From: Cyclobacteriaceae bacterium
GTDB taxonomy: Bacteria > Bacteroidota > Bacteroidia > Cytophagales > Cyclobacteriaceae
NCBI GenBank assembly: GCA_028281285.1
Contig: JANQKF010000013.1
Span: 186,001 to 250,000 of the forward strand
Direction of reading: 5' to 3'
DNA length: 64,000 nucleotides
Part shown: in pieces, positions 1-9,844 of the stretch
How the letters are laid out: every line of letters starts with the position of its first letter
Position numbering within the stretch: the stretch's first letter is position 1
The notes under the pieces: generated by a model
What the model was told of the DNA's origin: nothing
Seen by the model: the letters and a program-made list of their open reading frames with translations, nothing else
The model's database searches: none
Translations under genes and position numbers: made by a program

Positions 1-1764
1 TTCCAAAGCATTCGCAATCGGACTGAATTCATTTTTTGACAGTCGTCTTGAAGTGCCACCAATTAAATGGTGTTGTCCTAAATAGATGACTACAAAGCTG
101 AATTGCTTTTTCGAGGAAGTGACTTTTGAATTTACCTCCGTGGTACCGTAGGCCAATTTTTGCATCCCCGCACTTTTTCGCTCGAAGAACAGACTCTTAC
201 TATCGTAATTGAGTATCGTTAAACTTTGTGGGTTATCGGCAAACAATGAAGCCACTGCATAGTGCATGCCCACTTGTGTCAGGGAAAGCTGATAGGGCTT
301 AATGTGCTTGAGGTAAATGTCCTTACCTGTACCCTCTTCTTTAATATTACTGACAGCCTTTTCTAAATCTTCCAAAAATCTGCCTTCAAGCCGATAATCG
401 GATTCGCTCTCAGCCAACTGAATTGCTCGACAGGCATATTGTAGTATTTGAAGGGTTTCAATTCCGGCCACATCGTTAAAGAACCAGCCACAGCTGGTGT
501 ACATCAACATAGCATTACGCTGCATTTCCAGCATGCGCATGATATGTGTACGCTCTTCATCGGCCAGTCTTCGATTAATATGCTTCTTAAGGAATTTTGT
601 AGTATTCAGCTTGGTACGATCGAGAATCACTTCAATGTACTCATCCCTCAATTTCCATGGATCGTCAACGAAACCATTCAAGCCTTGTTCATAGACCTGG
701 ATCATCATGTCCCGGGCATTATCCAGAGCGGTCCGTAAGGGTTCTCGCCATTTTTGGTGCCAATGAGTCTCTCCTCCTGTATGACATCCGCAATTGCTTC
801 TCCATCGCTCCACACCATGGGCACAACTCCATGAGCTATTTTCGTGAATTTCTACCTCATATTCTGGTTCAAAGAGTGACAGGTATTGACCATAGTTGGT
901 CAGATTTGTCATGCCTTTCTCTTCAATATGTCTCAGACAATAGGCCAGCGCCATGTCTCCGTTTTTATGGTGATGTCCATAGCTCTCACCATCGGTTGCC
1001 ACATGAACCAATTCTCGTCCTCCACCAGAATGGTAGGCTTCCATGAGATCTTTAGCAAAAGCTTTTCCATTATCCAGAACACCTTTGAAGGCCACGTTCT
1101 GAGAACGTTCACCATCATAAAAGAAGAGCGCTATCTTCTTTCCATTGGGAAGATTGCACCAATAATGTTTATTAGGATCAATACCCTCATTCCAATAATC
1201 ATTACCAATTTTTCTGAATCGAGCTGCTTGATTTGGTGCTAACAATGAAAACTTGATGCCATGGTCGGCCATAAGCTCCAGTGATTCTGTGTCTACGCCA
1301 GCTTCTGCCAACCACATGCCTTCCGGATCCCTGCCAAAACGCTTTCTAAAATCTTGAATACCCCAGATGATCTGTGTTTCCTTGTCTCTCCTGTTCGCCA
1401 GAGGCATGATCAAATGGTTGTATACCTGGGCCATTGCGGAACCATGACCTCCAAAGTTGTCCATACTCAACCTATCGGAATCGAGAATAGCCTTGTAAGT
1501 GACAGGCGCGTTCTGTTCCATCCACGAGAGCAAGGTAGGACCAAAATTGAAGCTAATTTTTGAGTAATTATTGACAATGTCAATAATCTTACCCTTGTCA
1601 TTCAATACTCTGGAGAAGGCATTCGGGTAATAGCATTCCCGATTAATTCGCTCGTTCCAATCATGGTAGGGAAAGGCGCTAGGCTGAATCTCAATTTTCT
1701 CTAACCAGGCATTCTCTCTCGGGGGCTGATAAAAATGCCCATGGATGCATAAGTATCTCTCCAT
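1..1764 (-). CDS. GH57 family glycoside hydrolase with DUF3536 (partial, runs off left edge)
   Basis: The gene starts at an ATG at 1764 on the minus strand and is open to the window edge, so its C-terminus is missing. The first residues (MERYLCIHGHFYQPPREN) are the typical beginning of GH57/DUF3536 proteins. WLAEAGVD probably carries the catalytic Glu and TDGESYGHHH the catalytic Asp, judged by family pattern. It is the last visible gene of the glgE-maltokinase-glgB operon, 16 bp after glgB. GH57 enzymes include alpha-amylases, 4-alpha-glucanotransferases and branching enzymes. In this operon it most likely cuts or rearranges cytoplasmic alpha-glucan; no signal peptide is seen. The exact activity cannot be told from sequence. 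Confidence 0.85.
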   Translation of the reverse strand, partial: MERYLCIHGHFYQPPRENAWLEKIEIQPSAFPYHDWNERINRECYYPNAFSRVLNDKGKIIDIVNNYSKISFNFGPTLLSWMEQNAPVTYKAILDSDRLSMDNFGGHGSAMAQVYNHLIMPLANRRDKETQIIWGIQDFRKRFGRDPEGMWLAEAGVDTESLELMADHGIKFSLLAPNQAARFRKIGNDYWNEGIDPNKHYWCNLPNGKKIALFFYDGERSQNVAFKGVLDNGKAFAKDLMEAYHSGGGRELVHVATDGESYGHHHKNGDMALAYCLRHIEEKGMTNLTNYGQYLSLFEPEYEVEIHENSSWSCAHGVERWRSNCGCHTGGETHWHQKWREPLRTALDNARDMMIQVYEQGLNGFVDDPWKLRDEYIEVILDRTKLNTTKFLKKHINRRLADEERTHIMRMLEMQRNAMLMYTSCGWFFNDVAGIETLQILQYACRAIQLAESESDYRLEGRFLEDLEKAVSNIKEEGTGKDIYLKHIKPYQLSLTQVGMHYAVASLFADNPQSLTILNYDSKSLFFERKSAGMQKLAYGTTEVNSKVTSSKKQFSFVVIYLGQHHLIGGTSRRLSKNEFSPIANALE

Positions 1765-1780
1765 TACAATTCCTTCTCCT

Positions 1781-3688
1781 TTATGCTCTTTTCAAAATGA
1801 CAACTGATAGTGGAGGAAGTTTGATTTCAACAGAACGTGGTCTTCCATTCCAACTATGATCGTTGCTCGTAATGATTCCTTCGTTTTTCACTCCACTACC
1901 CCAGAATTCTTCATCATCGGAATTTAAAATCTCAGTCCAGTCACCATCATTCACACCTATACGGTAATTGTCTCGAACCATAGGTGTGAAATTGCAAGCT
2001 ATCAGTAAATTGTCCGATTCGTTATGGCCTTTTCTGAAATAAGTCAACACCGAATTTTGCGCGTCATTCAGTTCAATCCATTCAAATCCTTCAGCACTAA
2101 ACCCATGCACATGCATGGCAGGTTCTGATTTATAAATATGATTTAGCGCCTTGGTCAGTTTTTGTACTCCCCTATGTGGAGCATGTTCAAGTAAATGCCA
2201 ATTCACCGAGTAGTCGTGTTTCCATTCTGAAGTCTGACCGATTTCTCCCCCCATAAACACCAATTTGGTTCCAGGATGGGTATACATGTACCCATAAAGC
2301 AATCTCAAATTGGCAAATCGCTGCCATTCGTCTCCCGGCATTCTATCAATCAATGGACCTTTCCCATGTACCACTTCATCATGAGACAATGGCAACATGA
2401 AATTCTCAGTAAAGGCATAATTCAAACTGAATGTAATGTCATTTTGATGATGCTGACGATAAAATGGATCCTTTTTGAAGTATTCCAGTGTATCGTGCAT
2501 CCACCCCATCATCCACTTCATTCCAAATCCCAGTCCACCAGCAAATGTGGGCCGTGATACGCCTGGCCAGGCCGTTGACTCTTCCGCGATGGTTTGAACA
2601 CCTTCAAAGCTTGCATACACCGCCTCATTCAATTCTTTAAGAAATGAAATTGCCTCCAGGTTTTCTCTGCCTCCATGTTCATTTGGAATCCATTCTCCTT
2701 CTTTCCTCGAATAGTCCAGGTAAAGCATGGAAGCTACAGCGTCCACTCTTAGACCATCGGCATGACAAACGTCCAGCCAAAAAATTGCACTGCTAATTAA
2801 AAACGCCCTAACTTCATTTCTGCCGTAGTTGAAAATGTAGGAATTCCAATCCGGATGATAGCCTTGCCTTGGATCAGCATGTTCAAAAAGGTGAGTCCCG
2901 TCAAATTTATAAGGCCCGAAGGCATCGCCCGGAAAATGAGAAGGTACCCAATCCAGAATCACCCCGATCTCAGCCTTGTGGAACGCATCCATTAGAAACA
3001 TAAAGTCTTCCGGTGTTCCGTATCGAGAAGATGGAGCAAAGTATCCCGTACACTGATATCCCCAGGAACCAAAGAAGGGGTGTTCTGTCACAGGAAGGAA
3101 TTCCACGTGAGTGTATTCCATATCCTTGCAGTAGTTAACCAGGTCTTTCGCAAGTTCTCGATAGGACAACGATTCTCCATTTTCGTTTCTTTTCCATGAA
3201 CCTAGATGAACCTCATAGACAGAATAGGGCTTGTCTAAATCGTTGAATTTCTTTCGGTTTTTAATCCATTTAGAGTCCTTCCATTTATAATCCGACTTCC
3301 AAACAATAGACGCTGTCCTAGGTGGAACTTCCCAGTGCATGGCAAAAGGATCTCCCTTTTCCAGGACTTCTCCTGTGTTAGAGTGAATCTTGTACTTGTA
3401 AGCAGTACCCTGGCCAATTCCCTTCACAAATCCTTCCCAAATTCCTGACCCGTCCCATCTTGGATAAAGCTCGTATCCTTCTCCGTTCCAATAGTTAAAT
3501 TCTCCAATTACCTGCACCGTGGTAGCGCTCGGTGCCCAAACTGCAAATAACGTTCCGCCCTCACCTTCTAATTCCAGGATATGTGATCCAAGTTTTTGAT
3601 ATAATTTGAAATGTTTACCCGCCTTGAAAAGGTCGGTGTCAAAGTCGGTTAATAGGGAATAGGAGGTTATATATTGGTGTTGTTCCAT
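1781..3688 (-). CDS. glgB: 1,4-alpha-glucan branching enzyme GlgB
   Basis: Cytoplasmic GH13 enzyme that moves an alpha-1,4 chain segment to form alpha-1,6 branches. From the start chosen here the protein is 635 residues. It has an N-terminal CBM48-like domain (about 45-135, with [22 protein letters not shown]) and a GH13 barrel. The barrel shows the nucleophile in GLRVDAV (D316), the acid/base Glu in TIAEEST (about 369-370) and the transition-state Asp in [10 protein letters not shown]. The C-terminal beta domain ends [11 protein letters not shown]. An upstream ATG at 3739 is in frame but would overlap the maltokinase gene by 73 nt. The ATG at 3688 ([13 protein letters not shown]) leaves a 22-nt overlap and fits family starts better. 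Translational coupling to the maltokinase is likely. Confidence 0.93.
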   Translation of the reverse strand: MEQHQYITSYSLLTDFDTDLFKAGKHFKLYQKLGSHILELEGEGGTLFAVWAPSATTVQVIGEFNYWNGEGYELYPRWDGSGIWEGFVKGIGQGTAYKYKIHSNTGEVLEKGDPFAMHWEVPPRTASIVWKSDYKWKDSKWIKNRKKFNDLDKPYSVYEVHLGSWKRNENGESLSYRELAKDLVNYCKDMEYTHVEFLPVTEHPFFGSWGYQCTGYFAPSSRYGTPEDFMFLMDAFHKAEIGVILDWVPSHFPGDAFGPYKFDGTHLFEHADPRQGYHPDWNSYIFNYGRNEVRAFLISSAIFWLDVCHADGLRVDAVASMLYLDYSRKEGEWIPNEHGGRENLEAISFLKELNEAVYASFEGVQTIAEESTAWPGVSRPTFAGGLGFGMKWMMGWMHDTLEYFKKDPFYRQHHQNDITFSLNYAFTENFMLPLSHDEVVHGKGPLIDRMPGDEWQRFANLRLLYGYMYTHPGTKLVFMGGEIGQTSEWKHDYSVNWHLLEHAPHRGVQKLTKALNHIYKSEPAMHVHGFSAEGFEWIELNDAQNSVLTYFRKGHNESDNLLIACNFTPMVRDNYRIGVNDGDWTEILNSDDEEFWGSGVKNEGIITSNDHSWNGRPRSVEIKLPPLSVVILKRA

Positions 3689-5310
3689 GTATTGTCTTCT
3701 AGAATTTGTTTGATTCCTGTCAAAGGAATAATCACCCAATCAGGTCTGGCTTTCAACTCATAGCCGATTTCATATACCGCTTTTTCAAGGAGGTGGTATT
3801 TGAGCAAATAGCGGATTTCTGACTCGTAGCCTATGTCCAGGTTGTTGTACATGGCGGTATCCACGTATTTCTTCAAAAAGATCCCAGAAATGGCTCGATA
3901 GTATTTTTCACCTGCCTCAAAGAGTCGCTCTTGTGGAAGATCGAATGAATTTTTTTCGTTGAAAATGGTAGCATAAACTGCATAATGAAAGGACCTTAGC
4001 ATTCCAGCCACGTCCTTCAATGGAGTTTGCTTAACTTTTCTATCTCTGATGGTACTTTCCGGCTCACCTTCATAATCAATTATGAAAAAGTCATCTTCTT
4101 CAGTCATCAGAATCTGACCCAAATGTAGATCACCATGTATACGAATTCGGCTACTATTCAATTGAGTTTCTTCAAAGGCATAAAACCGAGTGGTGACTAC
4201 TTCTCTTTGCGCCACAAATTCCTCAGCATATTGCCTGGCAAGCCCTTTCAGTTTTTCAACATTCTCTTCTACCAATATGAACCGTGCATTCAGTTGATAG
4301 ATGATTCTATTCTTTAACCAAACAGTGTAATCACCATTGAATGGAATGGGATTAAATTTGGTATCAACCTTATTATTGAAAAGAGCAATGTGCATTTGGG
4401 CCACGCGCTCTGCCATTCGTTCCACTTTGACCAATGAATCCTCTCCTATCAGTAGCCTGAAATTCGACTTTAAGTCTTCCGGTGCCTTAAATGAAAAGCT
4501 GGGAATATCCTGGATTTCATCTATATCAATGTCTGTGGCTTCAATACGGTCGAAATAGCCTTTGATCCAATCCAGGGTATGATTGAATGCCTCTCCTTTG
4601 TTATCAATACGTTCTTGCATGATACCAATGGAGATGGTCGAATACTTATTGATCACCCAGCTAATGCTTCCTGCATAGCGCGGACAGTTTTTGAATTCTC
4701 CTTCGTCAGAAAGGTATTTGGTCAGTTCCAGATCAGGGTTCGTGTCTTTGAATAGACGCCTGTAAGCTTTGAAGAAATATTTGCCATTGTACTCAACAGA
4801 AGTATTGCTTTGATCAAAGGACATAACCTTCGATGACTCATAAGCCGGGCTTGACCGGAGCACCTTACCCCTTTCAAAAACCAGCTTCGTTGCATTATCA
4901 ATTACATTCTTTTGGGCAATGATCTGTTCGTATATCGCCATCCGGAACGTTTCCCAATACAAGGCATCCACTATCCAGCCTTCCGCATTCGCAATCGTTA
5001 ATTGACAAATTCTTCCCTTCTCATCAATCTCCTCATTCTTGTCCACAAAGGCCAGTGTGAGAAAATAATATTCGGTGAAGCCAGCTACAAAATTGATTTC
5101 AATTGTGATGAAAAAAGCTGTCTTGTTGTCACCCACTTCGAAAGGCATTATTTGCTCAATCCGAAATGATTTTGCAGCCTGAGTTTTTGCAGCATACCAA
5201 CGTGTACCCTGCATATACTCGGGGAGTACTTCTTCGCAAAGTCGATTTCTGAACGACTCAGTATTGAATAATTCTTTCCAGGATTGGATGTCTACCTCCT
5301 CAACAGTCAT
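3667..5310 (-). CDS. mak: Maltokinase (Pep2/Mak1-type), ATP-dependent maltose-1-phosphate synthesis
   Basis: This 547-residue protein has an N-terminal maltokinase cap ([16 protein letters not shown] near 29-45) and a C-terminal aminoglycoside-phosphotransferase-like kinase lobe. The catalytic loop is HGDLHLGQ (392-399) and the metal-binding segment is IDYEGEP (411-417). The family phosphorylates maltose to alpha-maltose-1-phosphate, the donor used by GlgE. It begins 5 nt after the glgE stop and overlaps glgB, so the three genes form one operon. In many bacteria this domain is fused to or next to trehalose synthase (TreS). Here the length fits the kinase alone and no TreS gene is in the window, so maltose must come from a TreS elsewhere or from glucan breakdown. 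Confidence 0.9.
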   Translation of the reverse strand: MTVEEVDIQSWKELFNTESFRNRLCEEVLPEYMQGTRWYAAKTQAAKSFRIEQIMPFEVGDNKTAFFITIEINFVAGFTEYYFLTLAFVDKNEEIDEKGRICQLTIANAEGWIVDALYWETFRMAIYEQIIAQKNVIDNATKLVFERGKVLRSSPAYESSKVMSFDQSNTSVEYNGKYFFKAYRRLFKDTNPDLELTKYLSDEGEFKNCPRYAGSISWVINKYSTISIGIMQERIDNKGEAFNHTLDWIKGYFDRIEATDIDIDEIQDIPSFSFKAPEDLKSNFRLLIGEDSLVKVERMAERVAQMHIALFNNKVDTKFNPIPFNGDYTVWLKNRIIYQLNARFILVEENVEKLKGLARQYAEEFVAQREVVTTRFYAFEETQLNSSRIRIHGDLHLGQILMTEEDDFFIIDYEGEPESTIRDRKVKQTPLKDVAGMLRSFHYAVYATIFNEKNSFDLPQERLFEAGEKYYRAISGIFLKKYVDTAMYNNLDIGYESEIRYLLKYHLLEKAVYEIGYELKARPDWVIIPLTGIKQILEDNTWNNTNI

Positions 5311-5315
5311 AAGTC

Positions 5316-7259
5316 CTAAACTTGAACTGAAAAAATATGATACGGCACCTGGTAAGGATCAAGTTCAATGTAGTTTACTTCATCTTTCCAGATATAGCTG
5401 TTCCCAGTCACCAAATCACTCACTCGGATGGCACTATCTGCACTCACACCAAGTCGGTATCTCGGTACTCGCAACCACCCACTTTGCTTGTTGTAAGGAT
5501 CCAAATTCACAATACAAAGAACATTGCTTGAACCATCTTCGCTCTGCTTGAAATAGGAAATCAGCTGGTCATTATCTACACCGCAGAATTCAATATTATT
5601 GGTGAACTGAAATGCTGAATACTCTTTTCTGATTTGATTGACTCTGGTAATAAGCTGTTTTAGTTTGTTTGTTTTATTCCAATCCCAATGCCGGACTTCA
5701 TACTTCTCAGAGTTCAAATACTCTTCCTTACCTACCACCGGGGAATGATCAATTTGCTCGTAAACCGGCCCATACATCCCATAATTTGATGACAAAGTAG
5801 CGGCCATCATGTGACGTATGATATAGAGATTTTCATTACCTCCTTGAAGCGGCCAGGGGTTGATATCAGGCGTGTTTGGCCAGAAGTTGGGTCGGAAATA
5901 ATCCTTCATAGGTCCTTTGGTGAGCTCATTCATGTATTCTATTAGCTCACCTTTCGTATTTCGCCAAGTGTAGTAAGTATAACCTTGAGTGAATCCCACT
6001 TTGGCCAATCGCTGCATCACCTTGGGCCTTGTAAATGCTTCAGAAAGGAAAAGTACGTCTTTATCGACCTTCTTCACTTCTGCAATCAAGTATTCCCAAA
6101 AGCCAAAGGGTTTGGTATGGGGGTTATCTACTCTGAATATTTTGATACCCAGCTTATTCCAATGAAGCACGATACTCACGAACTCGTCCCACATGGGTTC
6201 CCAATCCTTTGATTCAAAATAGATGGGGTAAATGTCCTGATATTTCTTTGGTGGATTTTCTGCGTATTGCACAGTGCCATCCGGACGCCATTTGAACCAA
6301 GATGGGTTTTCCTTCACATAAGGGTGATCTGGGGAACATTGCAATGCAAAGTCCAGGGCAATTTCAATCCCTTGCCCTTTTGCTTCCTTGACGACTTTTT
6401 TGAAATCGGCAAGACTTCCCAATTCCGGAAGAATATCTTTGTGACCGCCTTCTTTGTTTCCTATGGCCCAAGGCACGCCTACGTCATCGGGCTCTGGAGT
6501 TGTGGTATTATTCTTTCCCTTCCGATGTGCGGTTCCGATGGGATGAATTGGCGGAAAATAAATTACATCAAACCCCATGTCGGATACGTGAGGCAGGACA
6601 TCAAGACAATCTTTGAATGTTCCGTGTTTCCCTTCTTCTTTGGAGGTGGATCGAGGAAAGAATTCATACCAGGAACTGAAAAGGGCCTTCCCTCTGTCCA
6701 CATATAGAGGGAGATTCTTCTCATATGTTGTAGAGAACTCTTTTGTTGGATTATCATGAAATAAATCATGCAGCTTCTTGGATCGGGCCTCGTTAATGGC
6801 ATGATTATACTGTTCTTCCGACTGAAAAGCCTTGATAAGACTATCGAGATATTCTTTCTCCGTGGGGCATTTTTTCTTGAGCGCTTTCAAATATTGAACG
6901 CCATCTAGCAGTTCAACATTCACATGTTGGCCATCATCAATTTTGCGTTCGATGTTGTGCTGCCATGTCAGCGGATAATCCACCCAAGCTTCAATGGAAT
7001 AGGTATACTCTCCTTGTTTATCCACCGTAAACTCTCCTTTCCAACCATCATTATCGGCATGATGCATTGGTGCGGTCTGCCAATTTCTTGATTTGCCCGC
7101 TTTGTATTTTATTTGAGCATTGAGTACGTCATGTCCATCTGCTAAAATATCGGCAATTACTTCAAATCGTTGGCCAACTACTCTCTTAGCGGCATGTTGC
7201 CCTCCGTTGATTTCCGGGGAGACATTTTCAATCACCACTCTTTTTTGTCCCGATTTCAT
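5316..7259 (-). CDS. glgE: GlgE alpha-1,4-glucan:maltose-1-phosphate maltosyltransferase
   Basis: GlgE (GH13_3) adds maltose units from alpha-maltose-1-phosphate to the non-reducing end of alpha-1,4-glucan. The 647-residue length is normal. After an N-terminal beta domain come the family signature AENPPKKYQDIYPI (333-346), the nucleophile in FRVDNPHTKP (D378), the acid/base Glu in LFLSEAFT (E407), and FRPNFWPNTPDINPW further on. It is the first gene of a four-gene minus-strand operon. A LacI-type palindrome sits about 110 bp upstream. The start codon is preceded by only a weak ribosome binding site, as is usual in this phylum. Confidence 0.95.
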   Translation of the reverse strand: MKSGQKRVVIENVSPEINGGQHAAKRVVGQRFEVIADILADGHDVLNAQIKYKAGKSRNWQTAPMHHADNDGWKGEFTVDKQGEYTYSIEAWVDYPLTWQHNIERKIDDGQHVNVELLDGVQYLKALKKKCPTEKEYLDSLIKAFQSEEQYNHAINEARSKKLHDLFHDNPTKEFSTTYEKNLPLYVDRGKALFSSWYEFFPRSTSKEEGKHGTFKDCLDVLPHVSDMGFDVIYFPPIHPIGTAHRKGKNNTTTPEPDDVGVPWAIGNKEGGHKDILPELGSLADFKKVVKEAKGQGIEIALDFALQCSPDHPYVKENPSWFKWRPDGTVQYAENPPKKYQDIYPIYFESKDWEPMWDEFVSIVLHWNKLGIKIFRVDNPHTKPFGFWEYLIAEVKKVDKDVLFLSEAFTRPKVMQRLAKVGFTQGYTYYTWRNTKGELIEYMNELTKGPMKDYFRPNFWPNTPDINPWPLQGGNENLYIIRHMMAATLSSNYGMYGPVYEQIDHSPVVGKEEYLNSEKYEVRHWDWNKTNKLKQLITRVNQIRKEYSAFQFTNNIEFCGVDNDQLISYFKQSEDGSSNVLCIVNLDPYNKQSGWLRVPRYRLGVSADSAIRVSDLVTGNSYIWKDEVNYIELDPYQVPYHIFSVQV

Positions 7260-7368
7260 CTTAGTCGAATCAATTTTTGTCGTTCAAACCGAGGAATTTG
7301 TTCTCTTGTTTGGGCGGAAAATACGGTAAAAACAAACTGGTTTTCAAGCAATTCGGAATGAATAGTTA

Positions 7369-7382
7369 TGCAATCGGTTGCA
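7369..7382. promoter_or_regulatory. LacI-family-type operator candidate between glgE and the DUF5995 gene
   Basis: The 14-mer TGCAATCGGTTGCA is a near-perfect palindrome with a central CG. That is the usual layout of LacI/MalR/CcpA-family operators (TGCAAnCGnTTGCA). It lies 110-123 bp upstream of glgE and 86 bp upstream of the divergent gene. Alpha-glucan operons are often under LacI-family control, so glgE is the likelier target. No LacI-type regulator gene is in the window. Confidence 0.45.
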
Positions 7383-7467
7383 CTGATTATGAGCGGTTTA
7401 TGTCACAAAAAGTCGTTTTATGTGCCATTGTTCACAGATATTAATGCACTCTCGGTTATATTGGATT

Positions 7468-8217
7468 ATGGAGGCATCAACTATAGATGAAGTTATTGAC
7501 CATTTGGATCAAATCATTGATCACTCCTATAAGGACAAAAGTAGACTGGCCTATTTCCCAATTCTTTATAAAAAGGTGACTGTTGCAGTGAAGGAAGCTA
7601 TAGAGAAGAAGGAGTTTGAAGACAATGAGACAATGGAACGTCTGGATGTTGTTTTTGCAAATCGCTACCTAAAGGCCTATTCCGAATTTCTGGCGAATAA
7701 AACTCCTTCTTCCTGCTGGTTGGTAGCATTTGAAGCAACTGATCGATTTTGGCCGCTAGTTGTTCAACAATTGCTTCTCGGAATTAATGCCCATATCAAC
7801 TTGGACCTGGGAATCGCAGCGGCCGAGATTGCTCCAGGACACAAAATTCATAGTTTGAAAACCGACTTCTACAAGATCAACTCTATCCTCTCTAGTATGG
7901 TGGAAGGAGTACAGACCGATATCAATAAAATATCTCCTATAATTGGTATTCTGGATTTCTTCGCTGGAAAACTGGATGAACGAATCGTTGACTTCAGTAT
8001 TGAAATTGCCCGTGAAGGTGCATGGGATTTTGCACTGGAATACGCCTTCGCGGATGAGCGGCTAAAGACAAAGTTGATTCAAAAAAGGGATAAATCAATT
8101 GCTTGGTTAGGGCGTGACCTTCGAAGCCCTGGCCTATTTATCGGCACCGTAGCAAAATTCATACGAATCTTTGAGACAAAAAATGTTCGAAAAAATTGCG
8201 ATGTCCTTATTGGGTGA
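7468..8217 (+). CDS. DUF5995 family protein
   Basis: An open frame begins at 7420, but the ATG at 7468 gives a sensible N-terminus (MEASTIDEVIDHLDQIIDHS) and 249 residues. The body is mostly alpha-helical and soluble, with FEATDRFWPLVVQQLLLGINAHINLDLGIAAAEI around residues 82-115, which I recognise as the core of DUF5995 proteins. The conserved GINAHINLDLG segment and nearby acidic and histidine residues could bind a ligand or metal. The function of the family is unknown. It is divergent from glgE and convergent with the DUF1684 gene, so it is a single-gene unit. There is no signal peptide or membrane segment. Confidence 0.72.
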   Translation: MEASTIDEVIDHLDQIIDHSYKDKSRLAYFPILYKKVTVAVKEAIEKKEFEDNETMERLDVVFANRYLKAYSEFLANKTPSSCWLVAFEATDRFWPLVVQQLLLGINAHINLDLGIAAAEIAPGHKIHSLKTDFYKINSILSSMVEGVQTDINKISPIIGILDFFAGKLDERIVDFSIEIAREGAWDFALEYAFADERLKTKLIQKRDKSIAWLGRDLRSPGLFIGTVAKFIRIFETKNVRKNCDVLIG

Positions 8218-8239
8218 GTGTCGCTGCGATGAAGTAGCT

Positions 8240-8842
8240 TTAGGATCCTTTAATTCCAGCTTCAATAGCAATTGGCAAATGGTTGGCCTCAGGCACCATT
8301 GGACACTCATAACGTTCATTGTAGGCACATAAAGGATTGTAAAGTTTATTGAAATCAATTACCCATTTGTTCCCCTTGGGAATGCCTTCGTAATGCAGGT
8401 ACCTTCCGGCATCATAGGTAGACACTCCGGTAGTTTGATCTATTATTGGGAGAAAGAGATAAGTTTTTTGTGTGGGCAGGTAGAATTGCCGGACTTGCTT
8501 GTAAACTTCCAGGGTTAGCTTTTTTCCCTTAAGTTCAAAATTCAAATCTCCATGCTTTTTAAATAATTGAGTAGTACCCCTGTTGGTACCAAGAGCGAAG
8601 GGCTTGGCTTCGGGTGTCGCAACGAAATCGGCAACTACACGATATTCGACATCTATGGGAAAAAACTCATGACCTTCAAATTTTGAAAGCTTTTCTCCGG
8701 ACAATGGAGATTTATCAGGATTTAGGAAATCAGCATTTTCTTTTTCGCGATGTTTTTTGATTTCCTCCAAATAGGCATTGCCCTGAGCAGCGCTACTCAA
8801 GACAATTGTTATACCTAAGAATAAGGTCAACAGCCTTTTCAT
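8240..8842 (-). CDS. Exported DUF1684 protein
   Basis: A 200-residue protein with a Sec signal peptide (MKRLLTLFLGITIVLSSAAQGNA). It is followed by the DUF1684 body: KHREKENADFLNPDKSPL near 30-47, KFEGHEFFPID, and the C-terminal YNPLCAYNERYECPMVPEANHLPIAIEAG. The NPxCxY...CP segment with two cysteines is the family hallmark. The function is unknown; a periplasmic or surface location is expected. It is the last gene of a minus-strand run whose members are 2-25 bp apart or overlapping, suggesting one transcript from about 11.6 kb. No terminator hairpin is visible before the convergent DUF5995 gene. Confidence 0.82.
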   Translation of the reverse strand: MKRLLTLFLGITIVLSSAAQGNAYLEEIKKHREKENADFLNPDKSPLSGEKLSKFEGHEFFPIDVEYRVVADFVATPEAKPFALGTNRGTTQLFKKHGDLNFELKGKKLTLEVYKQVRQFYLPTQKTYLFLPIIDQTTGVSTYDAGRYLHYEGIPKGNKWVIDFNKLYNPLCAYNERYECPMVPEANHLPIAIEAGIKGS

Positions 8843-8866
8843 TAATTCAAATCTATAATCTTCAAC

Positions 8867-9373
8867 CTATTTTGTCACAGCCAATCCGGTATATTTGGCG
8901 TATGCATCATCATTTGGTTCCCATAATTCAACTTTAGTGCCATTCAGGTCCTGAATATGAACAAATTTTCCATAGTCATAGGTTTTTATCGAGTCTAAAA
9001 GGCCCACCCCTTTCTCTTGAAGCTGCTTGACTAACCCCTCCATGTTCACCACTCGGTAATTGATCATATAATCTCCATTGAAATAGTTCGTCTTTGCAGC
9101 AAAAGGGCTCCATTGAGCATGACCTAGTCTATCCGGGTTGTCACTATACCTCCATTGAAAATTGGTACCATACTGATCAGTGTTTAGTCCAAGATGTTCT
9201 TTATACCACTCCCTGGTTGCTTGTGGATTCTCTACCTTGAAGAAAATTCCACCTATTCCTGAAACACGAGGTGTTTCCGGCTCAGTACTAAATTGTAAAT
9301 CGGTAATTTCCGAGACCCCAAACCCGATTGAAATCCCAAGGGTCAAGATCGCCAGTATTTGTTTTGTTTTCAT
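8867..9373 (-). CDS. Exported VOC-fold (glyoxalase/bleomycin-resistance-like) protein
   Basis: A 168-residue protein. Residues 1-22 (MKTKQILAILTLGISIGFGVSE) form a signal peptide or anchor. The rest is a single VOC domain (about 37-160): GIGGIFFKVENPQATREWYKEHLGL at its start, and a second half ending VHIQDLNGTKVELWEPND, where the Glu of VELWEP is a usual metal ligand. VOC proteins are usually cytoplasmic, so export is uncommon. Substrate and activity are not predictable. It lies 4 bp downstream of the SRPBCC gene, so the two are co-transcribed. Confidence 0.8.
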   Translation of the reverse strand: MKTKQILAILTLGISIGFGVSEITDLQFSTEPETPRVSGIGGIFFKVENPQATREWYKEHLGLNTDQYGTNFQWRYSDNPDRLGHAQWSPFAAKTNYFNGDYMINYRVVNMEGLVKQLQEKGVGLLDSIKTYDYGKFVHIQDLNGTKVELWEPNDDAYAKYTGLAVTK

Positions 9374-9377
9374 AATT

Positions 9378-9827
9378 CTAATTGTTTTCTACCCATGTTT
9401 TTATATCGTCTAAATCCTTTTGTAATGCTTTACGCGTTGCTCCTTTGAAAAAAGGCCCCATCAATACTGACATCAGCTTAGTCCCGAAATTCTGGGCCTC
9501 TCCTCCAAACTCCATCGACAGGATTGTTTGATCACCGTTCTGTTTGATGGCGATGACCGATTTGTAAATCATGCCATGACTTTCTGCCCTAACATTGTAA
9601 TGGCTGTTCTCTTCAGCCTCAGTAATCCACATCACTTCGGTAGCCGTTTTACCAAACATTGTCCTCGTTTCCTTCCATTTGAATCCAACCAAACCATATT
9701 CTGGCCTTTCCAATACTTCAACTTCTTCGATACCGGAAATGCGCTCTGCAGATCCCTCGATGTTGGTAATCACACTCCAGACCTTCTCTCTTGATCCGTT
9801 GATATTTGTTTCTACTTGTAGTTTCAT
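9378..9827 (-). CDS. SRPBCC (START-like lipid-fold) family protein
   Basis: The protein has 149 residues. It starts MKLQVETNINGSREKVWSVITNIEG, the typical first strand and helix of the SRPBCC fold, and ends with the long C-terminal helix TRKALQKDLDDIKTWVENN. It is a predicted soluble cytoplasmic protein with a hydrophobic cavity. Members bind or transform hydrophobic ligands, or have no known role. It lies between the WD40 gene (17 bp upstream) and the VOC gene (4 bp downstream). No catalytic residues can be assigned. Confidence 0.8.
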   Translation of the reverse strand: MKLQVETNINGSREKVWSVITNIEGSAERISGIEEVEVLERPEYGLVGFKWKETRTMFGKTATEVMWITEAEENSHYNVRAESHGMIYKSVIAIKQNGDQTILSMEFGGEAQNFGTKLMSVLMGPFFKGATRKALQKDLDDIKTWVENN

Positions 9828-9844
9828 TTCAGCTTTGTTTAAGA

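Noticed and set aside
448-1563. Plus-strand frames of 60-130 residues across the GH57 gene
   Set aside because: They overlap a strongly recognisable minus-strand GH57/DUF3536 protein that lies open to the window edge.
3688-3739. A longer GlgB start at 3739
   Set aside because: It would overlap the maltokinase gene by 73 nt and adds an N-terminus not seen in the family.
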